Source: Crocodylus rhombifer
Taxonomy: Eukaryota; Chordata; Crocodylia; Crocodylidae
Length of the DNA: 64,000 nt
Direction of reading: 5' to 3'
NCBI GenBank assembly: GCA_038503035.1
Contig: JAVSML010000985.1
Location: 7,372 to 71,371, forward strand
Shown here: positions 1-12,019 of the stretch, in pieces
How the letters are laid out: each line of letters begins with the position of its first letter
Position numbering within the stretch: position 1 is the stretch's first letter
Made by a program: the position numbers and the translations under genes
Notes under the pieces: generated by a model
What the model saw: only the letters and a program-made list of their open reading frames with translations
Told to the model about the DNA's origin: nothing
The model's database searches: none

Positions 1-29
<29 letters not shown>
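1..29. repeat. Poly-T tract at window start
   Basis: The first 29 bases are all T, followed directly by AGTTGGCCTAATAAAAGGT. On the minus strand this reads as a sequence ending in a poly-A tail, so it may be the 3' tail of a retroposed element. The element body cannot be delimited. Confidence 0.6.
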
Positions 30-31
<2 letters not shown>

Positions 32-960
32 TTGGCCTAATAAAAGGTATTATCTCTGAACCATGAGTTCTAGAGTTTTGCATTTTTGTTTTTGTCTCAG
101 ACAGACACGGCTAGCAAACACATCCTTGTTTTCTCACCATTCATGAAAAATGGAATTTCTGCTGTTGTGCCCCCTAAATGGCTTCCTCTGCTTTGTTCTT
201 CATAAGCTTAGTTGGTCAAACCACATCCTACCACACACTACAAATTATCGAGTGGCAACCAATTCTGTTTGCTCTAGTAGCTATTTGCATAGGTACAAGC
301 AGGGATCACTCCTGTAACTGTTTGATGCTTGAGATTTAATGAGTTCCCAAAATAAACCAGGCTCAAACCTGGGAGTGACTTATGATTTTTAGGTGACCAT
401 AACGTTAACATGAAAAGGTATGGTTTACAGAAAATGCTCAGCATTTGGTTGCCTGGAAATCAGGCCCTCCAGGTGTTACAGTTTATCCAAGACAATGAAT
501 ACTCAAAATTGCTAGTATTTGTGTTTGAAGGGGGAAAAGCTGGTCTATGGCTTAATTTCATGTCCAGACATGCATCATAAATCAGGATAACAAAGATTAG
601 TACCCTTAAGTGATAGGGCCCTTCTTCACCTATTGCACTGGTTAGAGTTACATATGACTTTTTTTTTTAACTTCAGTGTTCACCTTCAAATTGGAGACAT
701 TAGTGCAGGAACAGGGTGTGCATATACCCTGGATAGACTGGAACTTGTCACCCCTTGCTCTTCAGAGTTGATGAAACACAAGAATGTCAATGGGCAGCAT
801 AGAGGTTAGAAAGGGTAATAATAATAACCCCGTTTCCTGTCACTAGAGAAAAGTAAATGCACCTAAAGTTGTATCCCATTGTTTCTGCCCTTTTCCTTCC
901 TCCAAATATTGAGATGAGGAGTAGGCTATCTTGGGAAGAAGACTAGAGGTGTTTTGTTTC
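30..960. other. Unassigned non-coding sequence
   Basis: No open frame of note and no repeat I can name. A short T run lies at 659-669. The first 60-100 bases may belong to the element whose tail is the opening poly-T. Confidence 0.4.
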
Positions 961-1165
961 CTAGGGATAGAGCACTGGAATGGGACTCAGGGGAGCTGAA
1001 TTCACTTCCTGGGTTTGTTCTTGGTCTCTTGAGTAGCCTCTGTGAAGTCACATCAGTGTTTTTTGCCTCATTTTCCTAACTTTTAAGTGATACTAATCTT
1101 CTTTCTAAGGCACTTCAGGTTCTATGGCTAAAAAGAGCTATATGAACATGTATTGTTAATTAATG
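961..1165 (+). repeat. MIR-like SINE, old copy
   Basis: The order of segments matches the MIR layout: TAGAGCACTGGA and GACTCAGG near the start, a core like GTGAAGTCAC, the GCCTCATTTTCCTA block, then GATACTAAT and a tail with GGTTCTATGGCT and AGAGCTATATGAA. MIRs are tRNA-derived SINEs mobilised by L2-type LINEs and are ancient in amniotes. The copy is diverged and cannot be active. The assignment rests on remembered block order, not an alignment score. Confidence 0.65.
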
Positions 1166-1629
1166 CTGAAGGAGGAAAGATGCTTCTGTCTATATAAAGG
1201 CCTCTGATTTAGGACCCCAGGGGGAAAATTCTCTCTTCCAAACCAGACAGACATCTTTGGCTGAACTCATTCTTCCACCCTCTGTCCATGTTTAATTTAA
1301 CAGAAGACCTCCCCTACCTCCTTCAAGAGCAGATTCAGATACCAAAGAAAGGTGTTGCAGAAATAACATTTACTAAAGAATTGACAGCACTTTCACTTTA
1401 TAATATAAGTTGTTTTTAATGACACATGCCATTTAATTTTCAATTATGTGAAAGAAAGGGAAACAACGTTAAAAGGTAAAGTCAATAAAGAATGATATTT
1501 GCAATGCAACAAAAGAGGTGACTCGCCAATTGAAGCCCCAGGGTTCATTCTGTAGTTGTTGCATGTTGATTGGTTCACACTAAAAGAATCTGTTCTTGTT
1601 ATATGCCTGACCCTACTCATTCCTGTATC
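1166..1629. other. Unassigned non-coding sequence
   Basis: AT-rich sequence between the MIR-like SINE and the hAT element. Nothing recognised. Confidence 0.4.
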
Positions 1630-1637
1630 CCTTACAC

Positions 1638-2289
1638 CAGGGCTAGGCAATGTTTTTTGGCCAGAGTGCCTAAAAACACCACAATGCCTACCTTGGAAGG
1701 TGCCGGAGTGCCAGCATGACAGAAAAACAAAATGAGGCCAGGGGGTACATGGCAGGATGCCCTGCTTGTGCCCCTTGCCCCCCAGCCCTGCTGCCCCTAT
1801 GTGCAGTCACCACCAGCATGGAGCTGATGCCGGGGCTGTGGAGCCTGGTCCAGCTGTTTGCAGCTTGCCAGCTGCGGCTGCCCAGAGCTCAGGCTGGCTA
1901 CAAACAGCTGCGCTGGGCTCCGGAGCCCGGTCGCCAGCTCTGTGCCAGGAGTGGGGGAGAGACTGGGGTTGCGCTGCCTCAGGTCCCCCCACACTGCCCA
2001 TTCCAAGGCACATGTTCACACACCAGTACAGAGCTGATGCCTGGGCTCCGGAGCCCGGCACAGCTCTTTGCAGCCTCCTGGCTGCAGCTGGCCCCAGTTC
2101 TGGGTAGCTGCTGCCGGCGATGTTGCCTGGGCTGCTACGAGCAGGGTTTGCAGCATCCCAGCTGCCTGCTGGGAGCAACCCGGGTTCCTGGCTGGCAGCA
2201 GCTACCCAGAGCCGGGGCTGGCCATGGTATGCCAAGCAAAATGGACTCATGCCAAGCTCGTCATGTGTGCCAGAGGTTGCCAACCCCTG
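1638..2289. mobile_element. Non-autonomous hAT-type DNA transposon, 652 bp
   Basis: The left end reads CAGGGCTAGGCAA and the inverted right end reads CAGGGGTTGGCAACC, the CAGGG(G)TYGGCAA terminal pattern of vertebrate hAT elements. The element is flanked on both sides by the identical 8-mer CCTTACAC (1630-1637 and 2290-2297), the 8-bp target duplication expected of hAT transposase. The interior is GC-rich and repeats modules such as GGCTCCGGAGCCCGG and AGCTGCTGCCGG. Open frames up to 253 codons here are by-products of the GC-rich repeat and do not resemble a transposase. It would need a transposase supplied from elsewhere. Confidence 0.9.
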
Positions 2290-2297
2290 CCTTACAC

Positions 2298-2766
2298 AAT
2301 GAATAGACATTTCTTTTGGAAATGCTTTCACAAATATAGATTTCCTTGTGGCCAAGTTGCACATAACGGTTGTTGCGTACATTAACCTTGATGCTGTCCG
2401 GGGCAAAGATTTGTACTTTCTCATTGTGGCAGGAGGAGTGGAATACTCCAGATTCTCTGCACGTGGGCACAAGTGCTCAGCCCTTCCCCCCAATATTTTT
2501 TTTTTCTTCCTCTGCCTGTGGGCACAGGGCAACCTGGTCTGGCTCCAAAGCATGGAGAGTGAGGCCACACTAATCAGATGTGCCAGACAGAGAGGACGTA
2601 ACAGAAGGATTCTTGGTGAACCTTTTGTGGCCCCACTTGGTTATGTTTGCCAGGCGTTTCAGGCTGGTGAAGAAACAGGAAGCACTGGCAATGGAAAAAG
2701 AAAGTGGGAGTGAAGAGGAACTCAAAATGGCTCACTGTGACGGTGCCATCTTCAGCTGCATTTATA

Positions 2767-2813
<47 letters not shown>

Positions 2814-2890
2814 ACGCCCGTCAAGTCTTGCTGAATTTTCCTTTTCTGGAGATCAGCTTTCCCCTCCTACCTCTTCCCACCCCTCAGCAT
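2298..2890. other. Unassigned sequence with a microsatellite
   Basis: Apart from the (TG)n tract nothing is recognised. Overlapping short frames are chance. Confidence 0.4.
2769..2812. repeat. (TG)n microsatellite
   Basis: About 21 uninterrupted TG dinucleotides, preceded by TTATATACA and ending in TGCACGCCCG. Likely length-polymorphic. Confidence 0.97.
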
Positions 2891-3912
2891 TTTACTCATC
2901 TGCCACATCTTGATGTTACTTGGTCCTAAAAAGAAGAGAGGGAGGCTGACCCAAAGGTTCCCAGACAGGCTCCAGGCTTACCACCTGTAGGATAATGAGC
3001 TGTTGCCTTAAGGGTAAAATGCACGCTCCTACCTTCTCTTGATGTGCCCCATGCCTCGCAGATGTTTTATAAATGTCTCTTTATGTTGGGGTCTCAGCCA
3101 CTGTGGGCTTACCCTCTCCCTAGCTAGGCCCGTCAGTCAAAACCCACTAAGCAGGGCTTGACTCCAAGGCTTAAGCTCTCTAACTTGCTTGGGCTCAAGG
3201 TCCTCCATTCCATTCTTTCCATGGCACCAGGCATACCAGCCCTTCTACACTGCGCCCCTGTAGCACCAGGCTGTTGGGGCCTCAGCCCCCTCTGGCTTTG
3301 CCCCTCTTTCTGAAGTTAGGGCCTTTCGCTTAAGTCACCTGCTAGGACCTGGCTTCAAGGCTCCTATCCCCCCCTTCAAGCAACTTTGGGCTCATGGCTC
3401 TAGTGCTGCACCCCTAGTGCAGCAGGGCTTTTCTAGCCCTCTATCACAGCATCCCTTAGCACTAACGAGGCATCCTCCTCCCCTACAGCCTCAGCTACAA
3501 ACTACTGGCATTTTGACATTAAACATAAACCATAAGTCTCTATGACCATATAATGAAAATAAAAAAAAAAAATGAGGGGCAAAGTGCCCGCTTACATGTG
3601 ATTGTGCTTCTGTCTCACAGTATGGGGTATTGTCCTAAGGAAGCTGCTGCAGCTGCTCCATAGTCATCAGGAGTCTCCCTCTCTGCTACCTCCCTGGCCT
3701 TCTCTGCTTGAGGTTTATATGGTTCTGGCCTTCCCCTTCCTGTCACCTGACCAGCTGGCAGGGCTTGATCCTTAACTCTTGCTCAACTGGCTGGCTGCGC
3801 CCAGAAGGTTCTGGATTTAAAGGGGCCATCTTGTTTCTTGATAACAGGGCTAGGGTTCCCGGTTAAAAGGTTGCTCTGCTTCCTGGTAACAGGCATAGCG
3901 TTCCCTGTTACA
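2891..3912 (-). mobile_element. LTR-like element, minus strand
   Basis: Read on the minus strand the block begins TGTAACAGGGAACGC at 3912 and has a TATA-like CCATATAAACC (plus-strand 3712-3722) about 190 bp further in, which is LTR-like spacing. Within it two diverged direct copies, each opening GGGGTCTCAGCC or GGGGCCTCAGCC, start near 3089 and 3275. The 8-mer CTCAGCAT occurs at 2883-2890 and 3913-3920 and could be a target duplication, but 8 bp is not usual for LTR elements and the left end lacks a clear terminal TG. The left boundary is therefore uncertain. Confidence 0.4.
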
Positions 3913-3920
3913 CTCAGCAT

Positions 3921-6900
3921 GACTTGAAAAATTTCTGGAGTGAGGGGAACCACACTTAATGGGTTATTGTATCCAGATTGGCTGTGCTGGCCTGTTTGGC
4001 CTTTTCAATTTAGATCAAATGTAGCATTTTTGGCACCAAGGGGAGGGTGTTGGGGGCTGGTTCTGGCCTTCCTGGTGTTTTCCTGGTGTTGCAGTGCTTC
4101 CAGGCCCAGTGCCATGCCAGTTCCCTGTAGAAGCAACACCCACCTGTTTTTTTGTTAAGGGACAGAAAAAAAAACAACAACAACAACAAAAAAACGAACT
4201 GTTCTCAGCAGCACTTTTTGGCACCTGGGGAAGGTTTTGGGGCTTGTTCTAGCCTCTCTGAGTGTTGGCCTGTCTGGTACTCATTCCCTCCTGGGGGAGC
4301 AACTGCCTAGGTTTTTTTGGTTTTTCTTAAGGGACCACACATGTTCCCATCAGCATGTTTGCCCAATATGGGCCATGTGTTTTATAGTTATGGTCAGTGT
4401 TGACTGCATTTCATCAACTTCATAGTTGGTTTCCATTGTTGAGCACATGCTGCTTTTGGCAGCAGTTTAACGATAGACAGTGTATTTCATAACATTTCCA
4501 CATGCATTATTATAAGACAAGGGGCTTTTCCCCTTGCCAATTAGGGCAAGAAAAACTTTTGTCTTGCAGTTTAGTAAATAGGTAAATTACTTACCATTAT
4601 GATAAATGAGGTCCTGTGAAAGAGCCTCTTTGTTAACTGGATCTTTCAGTATGCCTGTAATTATAAAAACATGGCAAGTGGGGCACAGCAGTATTTGGAT
4701 ATTGAACAGGTACCCTGTGCTCTCATGCCCCCCCAGTAATGGTACCTACTTCAGAGGATGTATTGATAGAACTGCCGGTATCTTTTAGGTTGCATGCAGG
4801 CTAAAGGTTACATCTCACTGTTAAAATAACAGAAAGGTCATGAGTGGAAAAGTTGTCCATTTCTAACACCCAGAAAAAAATGTGTTTTCACTTATTAGAC
4901 ACATGATGTCTTATGTGTTAATCACATTTGTGACTCTTTCAATATTTAGGCAGAACTGAAATACTTAGATATGAGGATGCCCTGCCCTCTTCTTGAATCC
5001 AACTGCTGTTGGATTCAACTTCAGTGAAGCTGTGCTAACTTTTATCAGCTGGGATCTTGTTCATAGTTCACACTGTCTTAACATGTGTTCAGTAAATGAC
5101 ATAAAATATGTAACATGCATTTGGGAGAGAAAAAAAAAAAAGAAAGATTAGCAGCATTTGAGCAAACTAGAGAATGTAAAATTTCCCTTTAGTTATGTGT
5201 ATTTGGAGCAATCCCTCCCCCACAAGCTCCCCAAATTCAATTAGTTATGACCACTGCTAGAGCGGGAGCATCATGTTCATCTCAAACTGAAATCAATCAG
5301 AAACCGATGTTCTTAATATCTACATTAACTGACCCTGGGACTAGATGGCTCTGAGATTATTAATGGGATATCGAGCCTTTCAGATTTAGGTCACTGGTTC
5401 AAAACCACTACAGGATGCTAGCTATGATTTTCAATTACTAGCTACAAGCTTTTCAGTAATCTGTCTGAAATCAGTTGGCTGCCTTGGGTCCAAGGCCAAC
5501 TTGGGCAAGCATTAATACCTTTCACCTCTTTGTCATGACTAGGTTTACTGACAGAAAGCAGTAACATCCAAAGGCATGGATACAGAGCTAGAGCTGGAAA
5601 ACAATGAAACTCATTGCTGAGACAGCAGAGGAGGTTCTTCACTATCTCAGCTACTTATGTTTCTCGGGTAAATACAGTAGTATAAGTAGTGGTGGGTGAC
5701 TATGGCATGAGCCCTGAGCACTAAGTTAAATTGGGTATGGGTGAAAGAAGTTAGATTAGCACTTAAGGAAGGGAGGGGTGTGTGGACAGCTCATGGGTAG
5801 GTGCCACCCAATCTGGTGTTGCCAATGTTCAGTAGTGCTGGGATTCAACCAGGACTGGGCCACGGTGGGAGCTGTAGGGGGCTTTTGACTGCATGGCTGC
5901 TGGCAGTGTCATACCAGCATTTACTGCCAGGCATCAGGGGCATGTCATAAAGTGTAGCTGTGGTTTTTGCCCAAGGCATAAATCTCACCTGTTATGCCTT
6001 TGGGTAAATAGGTGTTTTTTGTCTCTTGTATCTTCAGATTAAGGGTACAGGATTTTCAAAAGCACCTAAAAGGTTTAGAACAGCAAGTCAGTGGTGGGGT
6101 GTGCCTAAAGCTTAGGGTGGGATTCTCAAAGGCACCCTTGTCTTGTTAATCACAGCTGAAGTGTCTGAAAGTGCATTTAAAAGGGAATAAATGTTTAATG
6201 GTTAATAAACTTGGTTTGCTTTCTATTCAGAAATGAATACTTCATGATTAGCTGTTACAGTCTGAGACTGCCAAGCTGAAGATTTTTCATCACTGAATTA
6301 TCTAGCAATATACATACTTGAGGCCAAATCTTATTTTTATACATAACCTGGACTAATGTGGCAAGGGAAATAGAAAAGGTTTTGACCATAGTTTGTGACA
6401 GCAAAATCATTTAATGTCAGCCACACAAAGTATTTAGCAAGTGGTTTGAGGTAGCAAAATTGTTCCGGTTCCTTCCATTTAACTTCAGTAATGCTAAATC
6501 CCATGTGACTAAAGCCAAACCTTTATAGGATTTTTGCAGTCCTAAACTGTTACTTGGATGTGCACCAGGTGACTGAGATCTGGAAGGTTTAGAGGTTCAA
6601 TTCTGATATGGTTGCTCCTGACATGTCTGGGAAAAGAGAGACAACAGGGCTTGTGAGATTGTTATCAGAGCTGTGGTCCTGGCAAGCAGTCAGGGAAGCT
6701 TCTTGACATGGGAGCCTCTCCCAGGAGATTCCCTAGAATGATGGTGTTCAAGCTTTTGGTCCTGTGGGCCAGGTAAATGGCACAGGGCTAGTCAGTGGAT
6801 AGAACTCTTACTCCAAGTTCAGGACCCAGGCTGCTCCCATCCAGCCCCATGCACTTGGGTCAGGTCCTGGGTCTCAACACTGTCCCCACTCCACCCCACA

Positions 6901-7400
6901 TACTGAGACTGGGCCCTGTGCTGCTCCATATCTGACACATGTGGCCCAGGGTTCTCTACAGGACCAGAAATTTGGCAGTAAGGATGTGCTACACTGCTTC
7001 TCTGTCACCAAACTTTTGGGTCCATTGGGAGCCCTGTGGGCTGGATGACATGGTACTAGGAGCCCAGATCTGAGCCACCCACCAAGAGGTGAGGACTTGC
7101 CCTAGAAGATGTAGTTGCTAGTGCAGGCTGCATGGTGGTGATGTTGAGCTGCCTTCAGAATCAAGATAATTCATCCCAACACCTGTTGGATGGAGTGAGA
7201 CAAGGCTGCCCAAATTAAGCAACAGTCTCTGGGGGCCAAATCCAGGCAAGATGCTCTTGTGACCTTAGCATGGAAAGCATGTGTATGAATGACAGGATTT
7301 GGTGGACAGGAGACTAATAAAATCTGTGTCATTGGAGAGAGGGCAAGAATCCGATGGGTTATGGCGATGGGGGAGAGGTGGTGCAAAGTTGGGACCAGCA
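3921..7400. other. Unassigned non-coding stretch
   Basis: No gene is recognised. The stretch holds a diverged direct duplication at 4024-4163 / 4211-4335, an A-rich tract near 5130-5145, and a pair of related motifs (GATTTTCAAAAGCACCTA near 6052 and GATTCTCAAAGGCACCC near 6121) of a kind seen in old sauropsid interspersed repeats. Near 6745-7040 are phrases such as AAGCTTTTGGTCCTGTGGGC and AAACTTTTGGGTCCATTGGG that resemble hAT ends but do not pair into a bounded element. Confidence 0.4.
4024..4335. repeat. Diverged direct duplication of about 185 bp
   Basis: The block from GCATTTTTGGCACCAAGGGG to TTAAGGGACAG (4024-4163) recurs from GCACTTTTTGGCACCTGGGG to TTAAGGGACCAC (4211-4335), with shared internal order: GGGCTTGTTCT or GGGCTGGTTCT, a GGAGCAAC or GAAGCAAC block, then a T run. 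An A-rich CAACAACAAC tract lies between them. Confidence 0.65.
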
Positions 7401-8552
7401 GTTAGTGATACGGCTGTGCAAAACAGCACCATTTTGTTTTGACTTCCATTCCACCATTTTGAAAGGACAGTGTTTCATTTCATCATTTCATTTCATTTCG
7501 AAACACTGTTCTGTTTCATTTTGTCAAAACTGTTTCGCTGTTCCGACGCATTTCAACATTTTTGCCCATAGGCTATAATGGGGAATCATGAAAATGCCTA
7601 TTCCTTTGTCATTTCTTGCCTGACTTAGATGAAAATTGCAGGGATGGTAGCCCCTTCTGAGGGCATGAAGCCTGCCAAGTTTCAAGGAGATAGTGCAGCG
7701 GTTTTTGTGAAACTGCACCTCAAACTGCTGAAAGCAAAACTCATACCACTTGCTGGCAGTGACAGCCTGCTGTAATCCCATGCACAGATCTGAGGGCCTG
7801 TACACCCAGGAGGGCTGTTGGGCTGCGCTGGACTCCTTTTGGGGGTGTGGCCTCCTGGATCTGTGCATGGGATGACAGGAAGCTGCTGTTGCTGCTGCCT
7901 GGGTCTGGCACTGGGCGCAGCTCACAACCAGCACCAGAAAGACTGCTGCTGCCACTGGATCAAGGCAGCATCAGCAACCTCCTGTCATCCTATGTGCATA
8001 TCTGGGGGCCCTGGGAGGCCCACACTCAGTGGTAGTGATGGGAGGGCAGGTTGGGAGAACTACAGTGCAGCCCCCCTTCCATCATGGCAGGCAGCATCTG
8101 CTGCTCCTAGGGCTGCAGCAGAGGTGGCTCCAGGCTCTTCTGGGCACTCGGTAGCAGCACTGGGAGGGCAGGCTGAGCTCTGTGAGGATGGCGGAGCCAC
8201 TCAAAGGATAGCCTTGGCTCTCCCTGCCTCCTGCCACCGGGCTGTACTCCAAGCAGCTCCACCAGCCCCGTGGAGCTGAGCCTGACAGCGGGAGGCAGGG
8301 GGTGGGGAGCCACAGGCCAGGGCTGCGCTCCAAGTGGCTCTGCCACTGGTTCTCTGCTGCCTCCCACTGCCAGGCTCAGCTCTGTGGAGCTGCGGAGTCT
8401 CCAGCCATTGGGCTGTACCGCCAGGGCTGTGTTCAGAGCTAGGGTTGTGCTCCAGGTGGCTCCACCAGTCCCATGCAGCTCAGCCCAGCAGCGGAGATCC
8501 AGTGACGGAGCTGCTTAGAGCGCAGCCCTGGTAAGCACAATCCAGCAGCAGG

Positions 8553-9790
8553 AATGTCGCAGGGCACTTAAGCTCCCTGCGCCTAAAAGGGAAGCGACCC
8601 ATGAGAGGCCCCTAGTGGTGAGAAGGGTGAGGCTCAGCTGCCAGTCACCAGGGCAGCACAGGTGTGGGTTGCCGAGACAACCAGTTTGGTCAGCTGACTG
8701 GAAGGGGGCAGGGCCTGGCCTATATAAACAAGCCAGGCTGAGGCCAGAGGTCTGGTCCCCTCTGGTGGCTGAGGAAGAGGGTGCTCTGCTGGGAATAAGC
8801 AGAGCAGAGAAGCCTGATGGCCTGAGCAGTCTCTGCATGATGATACTGGGTGGAGGAGAACCCTAGTAGGGATATGAATGAAGGTTAGCCAGTTTAGCTT
8901 GGAATTTGTGTTGTGACACAGGAGTGTGTTTTTTGTTTTGTAGTTGTATAACACCGGAGGACTGGGTGAGACTAGGGGTTGGAGGAGGCCTCATAGGAGC
9001 TCCACAGTAGTGTGGGGGTTCCTGGTGCCAGAGAGGGCACTGCGTTTTGGGGTGTATCGACCCTAGCCCCAGTGTGGGCAGTATCGGGAAGGTAAAGCCC
9101 CAGTGTGGGTGCAGGCGAGATGCCCCAGTGGGGTGCAAGACCCAGAAAGGGGGTCTGGAGGCCAGGCATGGCTGCGGCCACCTGAGCCTCGATTGTGAGG
9201 AGCCCAGTGTGGGTGCAGGTGAGAAGCCCTGTGGGGCGCAAGACCCGGAAAGGGGGTCCGGAGGCTAGGCACGGCTATGGCCACCTGAGCCTTGATTGTG
9301 GGAAGCCCCAGTGGGGCGTAAGACCCGAGAAGGGGGTCTGGGGGCCAGGCATGGCTATGGCCACCTGAGCCCCAGGGAGGGCGCACAAAGAATAGGAGCC
9401 CCAGGGAAGGCGCACAAGGAATAGGAGCCCCAGGGAGGCTTAAGACCTGAGAGGGGTTTGAGGGGGCCAGGCACAGCTACGGCCACCTGAGCCTCGGTTG
9501 TGGGGATCATGAGGCTAGGCCCCAGTGCGGGGCGAGAGCACGGAAGACAGACCCCGGAGCGGGTAGTAGCCGCAGGAGAAGCCAGGGAGCACCTGAGAGG
9601 GCGTAGGCAGATAGGGAGACGAGCCGGAGAATGCCCGTGAGGGCACGGGTAACGGAGACAAGGCAGAGGGCCTGGGAGGGCAAGGGTGATTTGTAGGACC
9701 CACGCATGGCCCCTGAAGTTAGTTGCAGTGTTATCTAAGGCAGGGCACAGACTGGGACGTCGCAGAGCACCGTGCCAAAGAGGGTAAGAA
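8553..9790 (+). mobile_element. LTR-like insertion nested in the hAT composite
   Basis: GC-rich hAT modules ending AGAGCGCAGCCCTGG (to 8534) are interrupted and resume beyond about 9880. The intervening block starts TGTCGCAGGGCACTTAAGC near 8553, has a TATA-like TATATAAA at 8721-8728, and is followed by a tandem-repeat leader. A partial echo of the start, GTCGCAGAGCACCG, appears near 9759. This resembles the 5' end of an LTR retroelement with a truncated interior, but I cannot identify a primer-binding site, pol or exact ends. Confidence 0.4.
9080..9510 (+). repeat. GC-rich minisatellite, about 75-110 bp units
   Basis: Three and a partial fourth unit share the order CCCAGTGTGGGTGCAGG or a variant, AAGACCC(A/G)GAAAGGGGGTC, CCAGGCATGGCTGCGGCCA, CCTGAGCC and TTGTG. 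Short 30-bp subunits (GGAGCCCCAGGGA..GCGCACAA) are repeated near 9370-9440. Several open frames across it, in both strands, arise from the repeat. Confidence 0.8.
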
Positions 9791-10680
9791 GGCAGCCTCC
9801 CTTTAACAATATTTACCATCAAAGACGTGGTGGGTGAGATAAAGAGGGTGCATTTGGAACCAATTTGGCATGGTAGGAGAGGCACTAGGGGAGTTCACAG
9901 CACCCCTAGGTCCTGTTCTGCCACAGGGAGGCTCTCCAACCCCACAGAGCTGTACCTGGTGGCGGGAGGCAAAGGAGCCACTGGCCAGGGCTGCACTCAG
10001 AGCCATGGCTGTGCTTGGAGTGGCTCTGCCACTGGCTCTCCTGCCACCTCCCATCACTGAGCAGAGCTCCGTGAGGCTGGCAGAGCTGGTCAGAGCGCAG
10101 CCTTGGCTCACCCCCACCTCCTGCCACCAGGAGCAGCTCCGCCGGTCCCACGGAGCTCAGCCTGATGACAGAAGGTGGCGGGAGGTGGGGGAGAGCCACT
10201 GGCCAGGGCTTGCACTCTGAGCAGCTCCACCACTGGCTCTCCTGCCACCGGGCTGAGCTCCATGGGGGAGACCCCAGCACAGCCATCCCATTGCAGCTGG
10301 CACCAGTTGCCCCCTGGGAAGAGCTGGGGGAAGGATTTGGAGAGCTGGGAAATCCAGCCAGATACTGGGGGAATGTTCAGGGACCTAAACAATGCCCCAG
10401 CTCCCAGTTCAATTCCCTTGGCTTTTCCTGCGGGGTGCAGGCCCCTGGATCTGTGCACTGGGTTTCACTGCAGTTTCACCAGCAGCCTGCTGAAATGCCG
10501 CGCACAGATGCAGGGGCCTGTGCCCCCCAGGAAGAGCTGGAGAAATGAAACTTCAAAATAAAATGAAGGCACTTGAAATATTTCAGAAGCTGTATCGAAG
10601 CCTTTTTGTCTTGATTTCACTGTTTTGAGCTCAAAATGGGTCGAAACTGCTTTGAAATTTCACACAGCCTGAGTTAGTGG

Positions 10681-12019
10681 TGACTGAGTGGGTTGGAGGG
10701 AGAATTGTTCTAAAGCTAAGGTCTCAGGCTTGGCTGATGAGGGAATATCAGGGCACTACAAAAAAGTCTTTTGGAGTAAGATTTCCCTCCAGGCATCTTT
10801 TTTTCTATGCTGGCTGCTCTAGCTAGTGGAGATTTCTATTGTTTCATGCTGCATGCTCTTTTCTGATGGAGAGGGAAGGGAGCCTGGTGTTCCAGACAGT
10901 CCCTCTGGGGACTCAACCTTATGGCATGCTCTGCTTTAGTTGCTTTTTATCCTGAGAGCTTAGGGCTCCCACATAAAACCATCTAACTTGGCGGATCAAT
11001 ATTTTGGCGTTTTGTTTCTACAGGAGATGCAGCTTGGAAAATTCCATCCCAACAGGGGACTGACTTTGGGGTGTGGGGACGAGGTTAGCTATTTATACTG
11101 AAAACTGAGCTGCAGCCTTAATTACAGCATTTACTGCTCCAAAAATCTGAAGCTCCCAGCCTCTTTGCATTGTTCTGCTAAAATCTACTCCTTGTGCCAG
11201 CTCCCCTCTCCCTCTGCTGAAGTGAACTGACTGCACAGTAAATCTATTAAAATATTAATGCAGAAGACTGCAGCCCTCCACTAAAAAGCATGGCATAGGG
11301 AGAGGTCATTTGTCTTCAGATAGTTAAATCAATATGTTGCTGAATCACTCTGCAAATTGAATTGGCTGCTGTAGAGAGGAAGCCCAGTGCTGCATTTACT
11401 GCTGCTCTTTCTCAGGCTTCACTAATGGTTTCATGGAAGCAATGCCGGCCTACTACCTGGTGGTATTTCAGGGTGAGGGGAGTGACATGAAAAAGAGGGG
11501 CCACAGTGAGTTTGTGATGCAAGAAGGCTTCGGTGCCATAACCAGGCACTGACTGTCACTGTCCGCAGGCTCTTCTCCAGCAAGGAGAGGAAAGCTCACT
11601 CATGTACCCTTTGGTCTTAAATCGAACAGGCCCATTTTGATTATACTCTGTCCAGCCTTAATTTCAGTGTGCGTGGCATTCACATTTCCTTGGGAAACTT
11701 TTCTGCTGTTGTGTACATCTGGCTGGCATACAGATTATATTATCCCCTCAGTTTAAGCTTCCCTTTTTCATTTTCCTCCCTTTGTTCATTGCATCCTCCC
11801 AGCCATAGTAATTCTGCTCCATAGTTAGGTTTGTGTGTGAAATTCCTTGTTCTGTGAGTTGCTTGCGTCCTTCTCCCATACTCTGTCGTCAGGAGACATG
11901 GGCCCGTACAGATGCCATTGTCCAAGCTCAGTTCTTTAGCTCCGTCTGAGGCCAGGGTTTGTCTTGAGAACCCTGGTTCAATCCCTGGTCACAACCACTG
12001 TGGTGTTCATCATACTTGT
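10681..12019. other. Unassigned, low-repeat sequence
   Basis: No repeat or gene is recognised. The segment around 11110-11450 is moderately AT-rich without decay signs typical of transposons and could be single-copy or conserved non-coding sequence; that cannot be judged from one genome. Confidence 0.35.

Larger units (their letters stand above)
7409..10672. mobile_element. Large TAGGGCTGTG-family hAT-like element, composite
   Basis: The left end TACGGCTGTGCAAAACAGCACC and right end AATTTCACACAGCCTGA are degenerate versions of the TAGGGCTGTG / CACAGCCCTA termini found in intact form at 60594-61348. Flanking 8-mers GTTAGTGA (7401-7408) and GTTAGTGG (10673-10680) match at 7 of 8 positions. AT-rich subterminal zones (TTTCATTTCG, GTTTCATTTTGTC, ACTGTTTTGAGC) match the other family members. 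The centre is GC-rich with repeated modules (GGGAGGCAGG, CCAGGGCTGC, TCCACCACTGG types) in both halves, and an LTR-like insertion divides them. No transposase frame is visible. It is 4-5 times longer than its relatives here. Confidence 0.75.

Noticed and set aside
1807..2568. 253-codon minus-strand frame
   Set aside because: It runs through a GC-rich non-autonomous hAT element and out past its end. GC-rich repeats lack stops in several frames at once, and no domain is visible.
8721..8728. TATA box as a host gene promoter
   Set aside because: It lies in a repeat nested in a hAT element with no downstream exon, so an LTR promoter is more likely.
9370..9430. AGGAA as an LTR target duplication matching the bases before 8553
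   Set aside because: The 5-mer occurs inside a local short tandem repeat and is likely coincidental; no LTR end with CA is defined there.
7524..10561. Many frames of 80-176 codons on both strands
   Set aside because: They overlap each other in GC-rich modular repeat and minisatellite sequence. Composition, not coding, explains them.
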